This document shows positions 8,401 through 17,848 of a stretch of DNA of 64,000 nucleotides, one piece after another. A model generated the notes under the pieces. That model had not been told where the DNA came from and did not search any database. It saw only the letters and a list, made by a program, of their open reading frames with translations. The stretch lies in NCBI GenBank assembly GCA_044432975.1, contig JAWXUC010000007.1, positions 1-64,000 of the forward strand, given 5' to 3'. The position numbers and the translations under genes were made by a program. Position 1 is the stretch's first letter. Each line of letters starts with the position of its first letter. This DNA comes from JAWXUC01 sp044432975 (GTDB lineage Bacteria > Pseudomonadota > Alphaproteobacteria > RF32 > CAG-239).

Positions 8401-9810
8401 ATGACTTTGGATATGACTAAAATAGATGTAAACGAACAATGGAACGAAATTTCTCTTCAACTTAAAGATGAAATTGGTGAAGTAGCCTTTGACAGCTGGG
8501 TGAAGCCTCTTAATATTTCTTCTTTTAAAAATGGAAATTTAGAAATTGGTGTTCCTACCAGATTTATGAAAAACTGGGTTTTAGCTCATTACTCTCAAAG
8601 AATTCAAAAAATATGGGAAAAGAAAAACCCAGAACTTAAAACATTAAACTTTATTGTAGAACACTCTACTCAAGACAATAAAGCAACAGACTCTTCTTTA
8701 ATGAAGAAAATATCTAACTCTCCAAGCCCAATATCTTTATCTACAAACTATCAACATTCAGAAAATATGGTTACTGGAGAAACAAGCGAACTTTCTGTTC
8801 CTCTTAACCCTCAATTTACATTTGACACTTTTGTTGTTGGTAAAACAAATGAATTTGCCTATGCTGCGGCTAAAAAAGTTGCAGAGATGGCTATGGTATC
8901 TTTCAACCCTCTATTCTTATATTCTGGTGTTGGCTTAGGAAAAACTCACTTAATGCACTCTATTGCATGGGAAATAAAAAAGAACAATCCTGACACTAAT
9001 ATTGTTTATTTATCTGCTGAAAAATTTATGTATAAATTTGTTAAAGCTCTTCGCTATAAAGACACAGCTGCTTTCAAAGAACAATTTAGATCTGTAGACG
9101 TATTAATGGTTGATGATGTTCAATTTATGGGCGGAAAAGACGGCACTCAAGAAGAATTCTTCCACACATTTAATTCTCTTATTGAAGAAGGTAGAAAAAT
9201 CATCATCTCTGCTGACAAATCTCCTGCAGATTTAGAGGGAATCGAAACAAGATTAAAATCTCGTCTTGGATGTGGTCTTGTTGCAGACATTCATTCTACA
9301 GATTTTGAATTAAGAGTTAAAATCCTTGAAAACAAAGCTCAACTTCTTGGAGCAGAACTTCCTAAGAAAGTATGTGAATTTTTAGCTAGCAAAATAACTT
9401 CTAACATCAGAGAACTTGAAGGTGCTTTAAGAAGAGTTATTGCTCACTGCCAATTATTAAACCAACCAGAAATTACTTTAGAAACTACTCAAGAAGTATT
9501 AAAAGATATGCTAAGAGCTTATGACAGAACCATTACTGTTGATGACATTCAAAAGAAAGTTGCTGCATATTACGGTATTTCTGTTAAAGAGATGCAATCT
9601 TGCAGAAGATGCAGAAACATTGCAAGACCTAGACAAGTTGCTATGTATTTATCAAAACAATTAACTTCTCGTTCTCTTCCTGAAATTGGACGCAAGTTTG
9701 AAAGAGATCACACAACAGTTATGCACGCAATCAGAAAAGTTGAAGAACTTATATCTAGAGATGCATCTATAAATGAAGCTCTTGAAACATTAAAAAAAAC
9801 AATTGATTAA
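8401..9810 (+). CDS. dnaA: Chromosomal replication initiator protein DnaA
   Basis: 469 residues, normal length. ATP-dependent origin-binding initiator. Domain I is at about 10-90, a short linker at 90-135, and AAA+ domain III follows with Walker A GVGLGKTH at 176-183 and Walker B VLMVDDVQF at 234-242. Domain IV carries the DnaA signature RDHTTVMHAIRKVEEL near 440. The start is preceded by AGGATAAG. The gene lies immediately after a repeat-rich AT tract that is the likely origin, and is followed by a terminator. Confidence 0.98.
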   Translation: MTLDMTKIDVNEQWNEISLQLKDEIGEVAFDSWVKPLNISSFKNGNLEIGVPTRFMKNWVLAHYSQRIQKIWEKKNPELKTLNFIVEHSTQDNKATDSSLMKKISNSPSPISLSTNYQHSENMVTGETSELSVPLNPQFTFDTFVVGKTNEFAYAAAKKVAEMAMVSFNPLFLYSGVGLGKTHLMHSIAWEIKKNNPDTNIVYLSAEKFMYKFVKALRYKDTAAFKEQFRSVDVLMVDDVQFMGGKDGTQEEFFHTFNSLIEEGRKIIISADKSPADLEGIETRLKSRLGCGLVADIHSTDFELRVKILENKAQLLGAELPKKVCEFLASKITSNIRELEGALRRVIAHCQLLNQPEITLETTQEVLKDMLRAYDRTITVDDIQKKVAAYYGISVKEMQSCRRCRNIARPRQVAMYLSKQLTSRSLPEIGRKFERDHTTVMHAIRKVEELISRDASINEALETLKKTID

Positions 9811-9827
9811 GAAAGTGTTTGGTCAAC

Positions 9828-9861
9828 AAAAAAAGAGGGGTTTTAATACCTCTCTTTTTTT
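9828..9861 (+). terminator. Intrinsic terminator of dnaA
   Basis: AAAGAGG and CCTCT(C)TTT arms with a T7 tail, 20 bases after the dnaA stop. Confidence 0.8.
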
Positions 9862-9881
9862 ATAAGTCTAATAAAAACATT

Positions 9882-10041
9882 AGAGGGTTTTACGGTTAAA
9901 TAGCATAATTTTTTGCTCGTCTTTTTGTTTTTGGTTTTTGACTTTTTTTCCTTATGGAGAGCCTACTCCACTGCGTCAAAAAGTCAAATCCAAAAATAAA
10001 AATTCATCACAAAAACGATTCTATTTAACCGTAAACCCTCT
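9882..10041. repeat. 160-bp long inverted-repeat element
   Basis: The outer 21-22-bp arms (AGAGGGTTT.. at 9882 and its complement ending 10041) differ by one inserted T. A second inner pair (TTTTTGG-TTTTTGACTTTTT and AAAAAGTCAAA-CCAAAAA) continues the palindrome. It occupies the whole gap between the dnaA terminator and the cupin gene, whose stop codon it touches. It could be a MITE-like insertion or a very long transcribed hairpin serving both converging genes. Confidence 0.6.
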
Positions 10042-10400
10042 TAAACTCTGCCGTACATGTCCTCATAACGAACGATGTCATTTTCATCCAACACAGCACC
10101 TGTTTGCACTTCAATAAAAACCATATCTTTAGAGGTTTTATTGGCAATGCGATGCTTTACTTGTTTTGGAATAAAAATACTTTCATTTGCTTTTTTAACA
10201 AATTCGGCATCACCTAAAGTAACAACAGCTTCACCTTCAACAATAATCCAATGTTCATCTCTGTGCTCATGGCTTTGTAAAGATAAAATTTTGTCTGGAG
10301 TTACTGTAATCTTTTTCACACAAAAGTTGTTGCCAACTTCTATGGTTTCCCATACACCCCATGGGCGTGTATCAGAAATTCCTTTTTGATAGTTATTCAT
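10041..10400 (-). CDS. Cupin, mannose-6-phosphate isomerase type II C-terminal-like
   Basis: 119-residue single cupin. It reproduces the C-terminal domain of bifunctional mannose-1-phosphate guanylyltransferase/mannose-6-phosphate isomerases: RPWG..E near the start, LSLQSHEHRDEHW (metal-binding His/Glu set), IFIPKQVKHRI, EVQTG and the closing ENDIVRYEDMYGR. The guanylyltransferase half is missing, so this is a stand-alone isomerase-type cupin. Probable role is interconversion of mannose-6-P and fructose-6-P or another sugar phosphate for surface glycans; the substrate is inference. It is convergent with dnaA and divergent from ptsP. Confidence 0.85.
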   Translation of the reverse strand: MNNYQKGISDTRPWGVWETIEVGNNFCVKKITVTPDKILSLQSHEHRDEHWIIVEGEAVVTLGDAEFVKKANESIFIPKQVKHRIANKTSKDMVFIEVQTGAVLDENDIVRYEDMYGRV

Positions 10401-10481
10401 AAATGTCCCTTGTTTTTGGTTGATTATTATTATTATATTAATTATTATATTGTAAAAGCAGTATAAGAAGGAATATACTTA

Positions 10482-12731
10482 ATGTCAATGATAGACAATA
10501 TTGATGTGTTAAAAGATATTAAAGAGTTATTTGAAAGCAAAAATACAATAAACGATAAACTCTTAAAAATATTGCAATACACAAAAAAAACAACAAAAGC
10601 AGACAGTTGTGAGTGTTATGTTATGATTAACAACACACATCTTGAGCTATATTCTTTTGTTGGCATTAAAATTAAAGATAGCCAATCTATAAGCTTTAAG
10701 ATTGATGAAGGCCTTATAGGAGAATGTGCTACAAAACAAAACATAGTAAAATCTGCTGACTTAAAAAATAATCCCACGTTTATTAACAAGCTAGATACAA
10801 ATGAATTTAACTCTCTAATAGCTGTTCCTTTAATTAAAAATTCTAAATGTGTTGGTGTATTAGCTTTAAAAAACAAAAAAAGCCTTGATTATAATGATGA
10901 AATTATAAACATTCTTGAAACCATTACAATGCCTTTAAGCGATTTAATTACATCATCTGAAATTAATGAATATAAAAATAAAATTGCAAAAACCAAAGGC
11001 ATTAAGCTAAAGGACAAAGTAAAAGGTATAAGTCTTTCTAAGGGTTATGGTCTAGGCAAAGCTATTGTACACAGAAGAAGAAAGCAGTTAGCAAAAATCT
11101 TTGCTGATGACAAGGTCAAAGAACTTAAAAAGTTTGAAAAATCTTACAACAAAATGATTGCCGATTTAGATGAAAAGTTTAATAAAACAAAGTTGGGAAT
11201 CGGCGACCATGTCGAAATATTTGAAGCATATAAAATGCTTGCCTCTGACAAAGGATGGTTTAAGAAAATAAAAACAAATATTGAAGCAGGATTAAGTGCT
11301 GATGCAAGTATTGAACGTGTTTATGAAGATATGCACGCGAGGTTATCAAATATTCAAGATAATTACTTAAAAGAAAGATTACATGACTTAAGAGATATCT
11401 CAGACAGATTATTATCTTATATAAATGGAGAAGTTAGCTCTTCTAAAGAAATTAAAGACGAGGACATTATTGTTGTGGCCCAAACAATGGGGCCTGCTGA
11501 TCTTATGGATTATAACTATAATAAAATAAGAGGTTTAATTATAGAAGATGGCACACCTACCATGCACGTATCTATTGTTGCAAAAGCATTAGGTATTCCT
11601 GTTATTGCAAAAGTTAAAGGTGTTTTTAACGACATAAAAAACGGACAAGAGATTGCTCTTGACGGTAATGAAGGGTTTATATATCTAACACCATCAAGCG
11701 ATATTAAGCTAAAATTTGAACAACACTTCTTAGAAAGAAAGCTTTTAGAGCAAAAACTTTTAGAGCTTAAAAAACTTCCTGCAAAAACTTTAGATAATGT
11801 TAAAATTGGAATGTATTTAAATGTGGGGCTATCTTTTGACTTAGACTACATAGCTAAAACAGGAGCAGACGGGGTTGGCTTATACAGAACAGAAATTCCA
11901 TTTATGTCTAGCGATGTTATGCCTAATGTTGAAAAACAACTTGTTTTTTATAATGAACTAACTCAAAAAGCTGGAAATAAAAAAGTTATCTTCAGAAGCT
12001 TAGATGCAGGTTCTGATAAACTTTTACCTTATTGGTCAAATATTGGTGAAGAAAACCCAGCTATTGGATGGAGATCTATCAGAATAACCTTAGATAGACG
12101 CGCCATACTAAAAAAACAACTAAAAGCTTTTATTAAAGCAAGCGCCAATAAAGAACTTAATGTAATGTTCCCGATGATTGCAAATGTTTCTGAGTTTGAT
12201 GAAGCAAAAGAAACCCTTCTTTTGGAATTTGAGAAAGAAAAAGCAGCAGGCAATCCTGTTCCTAAAAAAGTTAATATTGGACTTATGGTTGAAGTTCCAT
12301 CTGTTGTTTATCACTTAGATGCCATATTACCAAAAGCTGATTTTGTTTCTGTTGGGACAAATGACCTTGCTCAATTCTTTTTTGCTTGCGACAGAGGAAA
12401 CCCAAAGCTTATTGAAAGATATGACACTTTATCTGCTCCATTCTTAAAAATATTAAAAGAAATTGCAGATAAAGGAAATAAACATAAAGTATATACTTCT
12501 GTATGTGGAGAAATGGCTAGTAACCCTATAGAAGCAATGTCTTTAATTGGACTTGGATATAAAAACTTATCTATGTCTGGCGGGGCTTTTGGTAAAGTAA
12601 AAACAATGATTAGAAGCATGAACTCTGAACATGTTGCAGATTATCTTGAAAGCTTGTTAGAATCTCCCAAAAAAACCCTCAGACCACAACTACTGGCTTA
12701 TGCCTATGATCACCAAATAAAAATCTATTAA
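10482..12731 (+). CDS. ptsP: PEP-protein phosphotransferase of the nitrogen PTS (EI-Ntr)
   Basis: 749 residues, the full EI-Ntr length. It transfers phosphate from phosphoenolpyruvate to NPr in the regulatory (not sugar-transporting) PTS. An N-terminal GAF sensor domain lies at about 20-160. The swivelling phosphohistidine domain has GTPTMHVSIVAKAL with His362. The C-terminal PEP-binding barrel has VGLYRTEIPFM, SVGTNDLAQ and VCGEMA. The start is supported by AGAAGGAA upstream. It leads the cluster ptsP-rodZ-prfA, an order familiar from alphaproteobacteria. No NPr or EIIA-Ntr gene is in the window. Confidence 0.95.
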   Translation: MSMIDNIDVLKDIKELFESKNTINDKLLKILQYTKKTTKADSCECYVMINNTHLELYSFVGIKIKDSQSISFKIDEGLIGECATKQNIVKSADLKNNPTFINKLDTNEFNSLIAVPLIKNSKCVGVLALKNKKSLDYNDEIINILETITMPLSDLITSSEINEYKNKIAKTKGIKLKDKVKGISLSKGYGLGKAIVHRRRKQLAKIFADDKVKELKKFEKSYNKMIADLDEKFNKTKLGIGDHVEIFEAYKMLASDKGWFKKIKTNIEAGLSADASIERVYEDMHARLSNIQDNYLKERLHDLRDISDRLLSYINGEVSSSKEIKDEDIIVVAQTMGPADLMDYNYNKIRGLIIEDGTPTMHVSIVAKALGIPVIAKVKGVFNDIKNGQEIALDGNEGFIYLTPSSDIKLKFEQHFLERKLLEQKLLELKKLPAKTLDNVKIGMYLNVGLSFDLDYIAKTGADGVGLYRTEIPFMSSDVMPNVEKQLVFYNELTQKAGNKKVIFRSLDAGSDKLLPYWSNIGEENPAIGWRSIRITLDRRAILKKQLKAFIKASANKELNVMFPMIANVSEFDEAKETLLLEFEKEKAAGNPVPKKVNIGLMVEVPSVVYHLDAILPKADFVSVGTNDLAQFFFACDRGNPKLIERYDTLSAPFLKILKEIADKGNKHKVYTSVCGEMASNPIEAMSLIGLGYKNLSMSGGAFGKVKTMIRSMNSEHVADYLESLLESPKKTLRPQLLAYAYDHQIKIY

Positions 12732-12791
12732 AATTGTACTTGATATTATCAATATTAGCTTTATAATGCCAGCAAAAGAGGAGTAATATTT

Positions 12792-13682
12792 ATGACAACT
12801 GAAAAAAACGAAGGCATTGAAGTAGAAAAAACAACTACACCTAAAGGTTCAACTGTAGGTGAAATATTAAAAAACAATAGATTAAAGTCTGGCAAAAAAA
12901 TAGAAAACATTGCTGAAGAACTTAGAATTAGAAAAAGCTACTTAATTGCAATTGAAAAAAGCGATTATGAAAATATTCCTGAATATCCTTATGGTATTGG
13001 ATTTATTAGATCTTACGCAAAATATTTTGGTCTAGATGAAAATTCTTTAATAAATGATTTTAAAAAAGAAACTGCAATAATAAGCTCTAGCGATCATATT
13101 GTACCTATAAAAAAAGAAGATATTAACGAAGCAAATACCCCTTCTAAGAAAAATATTTACATCTCTATAATCGCTTTAATTGGAATTTGCGTTATTTGGG
13201 GAGCAATTTCTTTTGAAAATAAAGAAGATTCTTTACCAGAAGAAACATCTGAATACACAAACCAAGTAACTGTAATTGAAGAAGACAATAATGAGCTTGT
13301 TAATGAAAACACTTCTGAAGATAACGCTATAATCATAAAAGAAGAAAACTATACAGGCGAAAACATTACAGCTGTTGAGGAAAAAGAAGAGCAAAGTATA
13401 GAAGAAAAAACAAATATTGAAGAAGAAAACGCTCCTAAAATTAAAATTTTTGAAGAAACCTGGATTGAAGTAAAAACAAAAAACACTTTATACATAAGCA
13501 AAGTTTTAGAAGCAGGAAGCGAATACAAACTACCAAATGTTAAAGGATTATCATTATCTGTTGGAAAAATAAATGGAGCAGATTTATTTGTTAATGGAGA
13601 AAAAATGAATGTTGTAAAAGACAATAAAAAAATAAACATTCCTTTGGATAAATTTTTAAATAAAAAAGAAAGCGTACAATGA
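12792..13682 (+). CDS. rodZ: RodZ-like HTH membrane protein
   Basis: 296 residues with the RodZ layout. A cytoplasmic helix-turn-helix of the HTH_25 type (about 20-90: VGEILKNNR...IAEELRIRKSYL...YPYGIGFIRSYAKYFGLD) is followed by one transmembrane helix at about 117-135, a Glu-rich low-complexity periplasmic linker (about 140-215) and a C-terminal DUF4115-type beta domain (about 215-290). In rods, RodZ links MreB to the cell-wall machinery. GAGGAG precedes the start. The stop overlaps the prfA start by 4 bases, indicating coupling. Confidence 0.85.
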   Translation: MTTEKNEGIEVEKTTTPKGSTVGEILKNNRLKSGKKIENIAEELRIRKSYLIAIEKSDYENIPEYPYGIGFIRSYAKYFGLDENSLINDFKKETAIISSSDHIVPIKKEDINEANTPSKKNIYISIIALIGICVIWGAISFENKEDSLPEETSEYTNQVTVIEEDNNELVNENTSEDNAIIIKEENYTGENITAVEEKEEQSIEEKTNIEEENAPKIKIFEETWIEVKTKNTLYISKVLEAGSEYKLPNVKGLSLSVGKINGADLFVNGEKMNVVKDNKKINIPLDKFLNKKESVQ

Positions 13683-14740
13683 ACTTATCTGAAAAATTAT
13701 CATCTGTAAAATCTCGTCATGATGAGTTAATGTCTTTATTGTCAAACAGCAATTCTTCTTCTGAAGATTTGGTAAAATTCAATAAAGAGCTATCAGTATT
13801 AATACCTTTGGTTGAAAAAGCAGAGGAGCTTTTTGCTGCTGAAAACAACTTAAAAGAAGCACAATTAATGCTATCTGACCCAGAGTTAAAAGATTTAGCT
13901 CATGCCGAAATAGAAGATTTAAAAGACAAAATACCTGAGTTAGAACATGAAATCAAAATAATGTTGCTACCTAAAGATGAAGAAGATGAAAAAAACGCAA
14001 TTCTTGAAATAAGAGCAGGAACAGGCGGAGATGAAGCAGCTTTATTTGGAGCAGTGTTATTTGGAATGTATCAGAGATATTCTCAACTTCAAGGCTGGAA
14101 CTTTGAAATTTTAGACGTTTCAGAAAATGGGGTTGGGGGCTACAAAGAAGCATCTGCAAGTATTACTGGCAAAAACGTTTTTGCAAAACTTAAATTTGAA
14201 TCTGGAGCACATCGCGTGCAAAGAGTTCCCGTTACAGAATCTCAAGGAAGAGTACACACTTCAGCTGCAACGGTTGCGGTATTACCTGAAATTGAAGAAG
14301 TTGATATGTATATTAATCCGACAGATTTAAGAATAGATGTATATAGAGCAAGCGGAGCTGGTGGACAACACATTAACAAAACAGAATCGGCTGTCAGAAT
14401 CACACATATTCCAACAAACACTGTTGTACAATGTCAGGATGGACGCTCTCAATTTAAGAACAAAGAGCAAGCAATGAGACAACTTAGAGCTAAGCTATAT
14501 GACAATCAAAAGGCATCTATTGAAGCGAATTATTCAGAAAAAAGAAAACTACAAGTTGGATCAGGGGATCGTTCTGAGAGAATTAGAACATACAACTATC
14601 CTCAAGGAAGAGTTACAGATCACAGAATAGGATTAACTCTTTATAATCTTGAAGATATTGTTAAAGGTGATGGACTTGAAGAAGTTGTTAATGCACTGTT
14701 AGTTGAAGATCAAACTCAAAAACTTTTGGAGCTAGCGTAA
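13679..14740 (+). CDS. prfA: Peptide chain release factor 1
   Basis: 353 residues, normal RF1 length. It reads UAA/UAG and triggers peptide release. The catalytic GGQ is in GAGGQHINKTESAVR (about 225-240). The surrounding VQRVPVTESQGRVHTS is the class-I release factor core and the PVT of that stretch fits the RF1 tripeptide region. It begins inside the rodZ stop (ATGA overlap) and ends overlapping a small lipoprotein gene. The usual downstream methyltransferase gene prmC is not next to it. Confidence 0.97.
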   Translation: MNLSEKLSSVKSRHDELMSLLSNSNSSSEDLVKFNKELSVLIPLVEKAEELFAAENNLKEAQLMLSDPELKDLAHAEIEDLKDKIPELEHEIKIMLLPKDEEDEKNAILEIRAGTGGDEAALFGAVLFGMYQRYSQLQGWNFEILDVSENGVGGYKEASASITGKNVFAKLKFESGAHRVQRVPVTESQGRVHTSAATVAVLPEIEEVDMYINPTDLRIDVYRASGAGGQHINKTESAVRITHIPTNTVVQCQDGRSQFKNKEQAMRQLRAKLYDNQKASIEANYSEKRKLQVGSGDRSERIRTYNYPQGRVTDHRIGLTLYNLEDIVKGDGLEEVVNALLVEDQTQKLLELA

Positions 14741-15057
14741 TGAAAAAATATATATTTTGTATTGCTATATTACTATTATCGTCTTGTGTTATAAAAAAAG
14801 ACCCTGTAATTGCTAACAAACCCAAGTATGGCAACCTACAAAATATGATTGAATTACAAAACCCAAATACTAGAGATGTTGTATTTTGCATCAAAGATGA
14901 AAACAAAACAGCCGAAGAATGCGCGGTTGTTTTTGAAAAATATGGGTTTGTTAGAATAAAAAACATTCCTTACAAACCAGCAAAATATGACTTATTGCAA
15001 ACAGATACATATCCAACAAGAAGATGGAGAGATGGAGAAAAAACTCCTCGCTGGTAA
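14740..15057 (+). CDS. Small lipoprotein downstream of prfA
   Basis: 105 residues with a lipoprotein signal (MKKYIFCIAILLLSSC, lipobox LSSC, acylated Cys at about 16). The mature part contains ELQNPNTRDVVFC and EECAVVFEKYGFVRI, a pattern seen in small outer-membrane lipoproteins of alphaproteobacteria, and two Cys that could form a disulfide. The start overlaps the prfA stop (TAATGA), so it is part of the ptsP-rodZ-prfA transcript. Function unknown. Confidence 0.8.
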   Translation: MKKYIFCIAILLLSSCVIKKDPVIANKPKYGNLQNMIELQNPNTRDVVFCIKDENKTAEECAVVFEKYGFVRIKNIPYKPAKYDLLQTDTYPTRRWRDGEKTPRW

Positions 15058-15197
15058 GCTTGAAAAAAACAAAAGAATGAATAAATATTGTGGGTAATTA
15101 TTTTTTTTACTTAAATCAAAATTTTTTTACTTTATACTTTGTTTTAAGAATGAAATAAACATTAGAAAGCTTGTTAATTTTTTATAGAGGATTTAAT

Positions 15198-15860
15198 ATG
15201 AATAACCTTAACCACTTTAAAAGTGTTCAAGAGGATGCTAGCGTGTTCTTAGATAGAGCTTTGGCCCTTAAATATGTTGCCAACTCTAATGATGATATGA
15301 AAAAAATCATGATTTTAGACTCAAATTTAAAACTCTGGGTTGAGATTGAAACAACTTTGCAAAATTCTGAAAACATCTTACCTGAAGAAACTAAAGCAAA
15401 TCTAAATAAATTATCAAAATTTGTTGAAGCAACTACTCTTTCTAAGGGCGTTAATATGACAAAGAAAGATTTTGATTGTTTAGCCAACATAAACATGCAA
15501 ATATCTGAAGGCCTTTTAGATGCTATTAAAAATTATATGGCAAAAGAAGAGGCTTTTTCTTTATTAAAATGCGCTGTAGATATTGCCAATGCAAAAGATA
15601 GTAATGATGAAAAAAAACTTATTACTGCTTTAGATAACAATCTAAAACTTTGGGTTTATATTAAAACTTTAGCTTCTTCTAAAGAATCTAAACTACCTGA
15701 AGATGTTAAAGAAAACTTAATCAAATTATCTGATTACGTATCTATCAAAACAATTAAAATTGGTAACAATTTAAACGAATCTAACCTAAACTCTTTAGAC
15801 AGTCTAATCTCTACAAATTTGCAGATTTCAGAAGGTTTAATATCTACTCAAGCAGCTTAA
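15198..15860 (+). CDS. Flagellar biosynthesis regulator FlaF, tandem duplicated
   Basis: The start at 15198 is chosen because AGAGGA precedes it; a longer frame upstream has no such signal. The 220 residues contain two FlaF-like modules of about 95 aa. Module 1 (about 15-110) has DSNLKLWVEIETTLQ, LPEETKANL and INMQISEGLL; module 2 (about 122-218) has DNNLKLWVYIKTL, LPEDVKENL and NLQISEGLI. FlaF in alphaproteobacteria is a single-module protein of about 110-120 aa that works with FlbT/flagellin in filament export and synthesis. A tandem fusion is unusual. No flagellin or flbT lies adjacent; flagellar basal-body genes are 25 kb away. Confidence 0.75.
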   Translation: MNNLNHFKSVQEDASVFLDRALALKYVANSNDDMKKIMILDSNLKLWVEIETTLQNSENILPEETKANLNKLSKFVEATTLSKGVNMTKKDFDCLANINMQISEGLLDAIKNYMAKEEAFSLLKCAVDIANAKDSNDEKKLITALDNNLKLWVYIKTLASSKESKLPEDVKENLIKLSDYVSIKTIKIGNNLNESNLNSLDSLISTNLQISEGLISTQAA

Positions 15861-15863
15861 CGC

Positions 15864-17111
15864 ATGATTTTTTCTAAATTTGAAAGACTACTTGCCTGTA
15901 GATATTTGCGCTCTAAAAGAAAAGAAGGATTTATATCTGTTATTACTTCATTTGCTTTTACGGGAATCGCACTAGGTGTTGCTACTCTAATAATTGTTAT
16001 GTCTGTAATGAATGGTTTTAGACACGAGTTATTAAGCAGAATTTTAGGCTTAAGTGGACATATAGGAATTTCGGCAATTGCTGGCAAACCTTTCAATAAT
16101 TATAAAGAAGCTGGATTTGAAATCAGCAAAATTGATGATGTGAAAAATGTCGCACCTATTATAGAGGCTCAACTTTTAGCAACAAATAGCGTTGCTTCTC
16201 AAGGTGTTATGCTTAGAGGAATCGAAGCCAAAGACTTAATGTTCAAAGATTCTATGAAAGAATCGCTTAAAAACTTTGATACAGATACCTTTAATGGTGA
16301 TGTTGTTTTAATTGGAGATAGGCTTGCTCAAAAAATGGGGCTTTTAGATGGCGATAACATTACACTCTTGTCTCCAAAAGGAAAAATAACAGCTTTTGGA
16401 ACTGTGCCTAGAGTCAAACAATATAAAGTTTTGACCACCTTTAATGTTGGTATGTATGAATATGATGCAAACTTTATTTTTATGCCGCTAAAAACTGCGC
16501 AAACATTTTTGGGTTTTAAAAATGGCGTTACAAATATAGATATAACTTTAGGTAATGAAAAAAACATAGAAGCGGTTAAAGGAGCTATTTATAATAGCAT
16601 TGATAAAAACGCTTATGTTTATGATTACAGACAAACAAACTCTGCTTTCTTTAACGCTATAGCGGTTGAAAGAAATGTTATGTTTTTAATTTTAACATTA
16701 ATCATTATTGTTGCTGCTTTTAACATCATTACAGGACTTATAATGCTTGTAAAAGACAAAGGTAGAGATATTGCTGTCCTTAGAACTATGGGCGCAACAA
16801 AAGCTATGATTATGAGAATATTCTTCTTAGACGGAGCCTTTATCGGCTTTGTAGGAACATTTTTAGGATGGCTTTTAGGATTGTCTTTTTGCAAAAATAT
16901 AGATGCTATAAAACAATTTTTAGAAAGCATTTCTGGACAAGAACTATTTTCTGCAGAAATATATTTCTTATCTAAATTGCCTGCAAAAGTTGACAACATA
17001 GAAGTTTTATATATTGTTGGCATTTCTTTATTATTATCTTTTGTAGCGACAATATTCCCTGCTTATAGAGCTTCAAAGTTTGAACCAGTGGAGGCTTTAA
17101 GATATGAATAA
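15864..17111 (+). CDS. Lipoprotein-releasing ABC transporter permease LolC/E
   Basis: 415 residues, four transmembrane helices (first at about 20-45, the other three at about 270-300, 315-345 and 375-400) and a large periplasmic domain between the first and second: the MacB/LolC/E architecture. The N-terminus FERLLACRYLRSKRKEGFIS and the C-terminus FPAYRASKFEPVEALRYE are signatures. With LolD it extracts lipoproteins from the inner membrane for LolA. A single permease serves instead of separate LolC and LolE, as usual in alphaproteobacteria. Its last codons overlap lolD by 8 bases. It starts 3 bases after the FlaF-like gene. Confidence 0.95.
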   Translation: MIFSKFERLLACRYLRSKRKEGFISVITSFAFTGIALGVATLIIVMSVMNGFRHELLSRILGLSGHIGISAIAGKPFNNYKEAGFEISKIDDVKNVAPIIEAQLLATNSVASQGVMLRGIEAKDLMFKDSMKESLKNFDTDTFNGDVVLIGDRLAQKMGLLDGDNITLLSPKGKITAFGTVPRVKQYKVLTTFNVGMYEYDANFIFMPLKTAQTFLGFKNGVTNIDITLGNEKNIEAVKGAIYNSIDKNAYVYDYRQTNSAFFNAIAVERNVMFLILTLIIIVAAFNIITGLIMLVKDKGRDIAVLRTMGATKAMIMRIFFLDGAFIGFVGTFLGWLLGLSFCKNIDAIKQFLESISGQELFSAEIYFLSKLPAKVDNIEVLYIVGISLLLSFVATIFPAYRASKFEPVEALRYE

Positions 17112-17829
17112 AAATAAAACTCCTGTTTTATCATTAAAAAACGTTAGCAAAACTTTTAAACAAGGTTCTGCCAAGCTAGAAGTTTTAAAAGGAATCGACC
17201 TAGAAATATTTTCTGGTGAAATTGTTTCTTTAACAGGCCCTTCTGGTAGCGGAAAATCTACACTTTTACAAATTGCTGGATTGTTAGAAAACCCTACAAA
17301 AGGAGAAGTTATATTAGAAGGGCAAAAATGCTCAAAATTAAATGACACATTAAAAACTTTAATGCGTAGAGATTATTTGGGTTTTGTTTATCAATATCAC
17401 AATCTTTTAGCTGATTTTGATGCGCTTGAAAATGTAGTTATTCCACAATTAATAAAAGGAATAAAACTAAAAGAAGCACAAGATAAAGCTAGATGGTTGC
17501 TCTCAAAAATGGGGTTAGAAAAAAGATTAAATCATAGACCTGCTCATATGTCTGGAGGAGAACAACAAAGAGTGGCTATTGCAAGAGCCTTAGCAAATAC
17601 TCCTAAGCTTTTATTAGCAGACGAACCAACAGGAAACTTAGACCCAAAAACAGCCGACAAAGTTTTTATTGAACTACTATCAATTGTCAAAGAGACAAAG
17701 CTTTGTGCCTTAATTGCAACTCACAACTTTGAGCTTGCAGATAGAATGGATAGAAAAATATCTTTTAAGGATGGTAAAGTTGTTGATTTTAAAGCACAAG
17801 TATTAAGCAATACAAAAAGTTTTTACTAA
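17104..17829 (+). CDS. lolD: Lipoprotein-releasing ABC transporter ATPase LolD
   Basis: 241-residue ABC ATPase. Walker A GPSGSGKST (about 42-50), a Q-loop region VYQYHNLL, the ABC signature MSGGEQQRVAIARAL, Walker B LLLADEPTG and the H-loop ATHNFELA are all intact. Overlap with the LolC/E permease gene and close similarity in layout to the MacB/LolD group make the assignment firm. It powers release of lipoproteins from the inner membrane. A small EF-hand protein gene follows after 19 bases. Confidence 0.95.
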   Translation: MNKNKTPVLSLKNVSKTFKQGSAKLEVLKGIDLEIFSGEIVSLTGPSGSGKSTLLQIAGLLENPTKGEVILEGQKCSKLNDTLKTLMRRDYLGFVYQYHNLLADFDALENVVIPQLIKGIKLKEAQDKARWLLSKMGLEKRLNHRPAHMSGGEQQRVAIARALANTPKLLLADEPTGNLDPKTADKVFIELLSIVKETKLCALIATHNFELADRMDRKISFKDGKVVDFKAQVLSNTKSFY

Positions 17830-17848
17830 AAAAAGGAGCTTGTATGTG

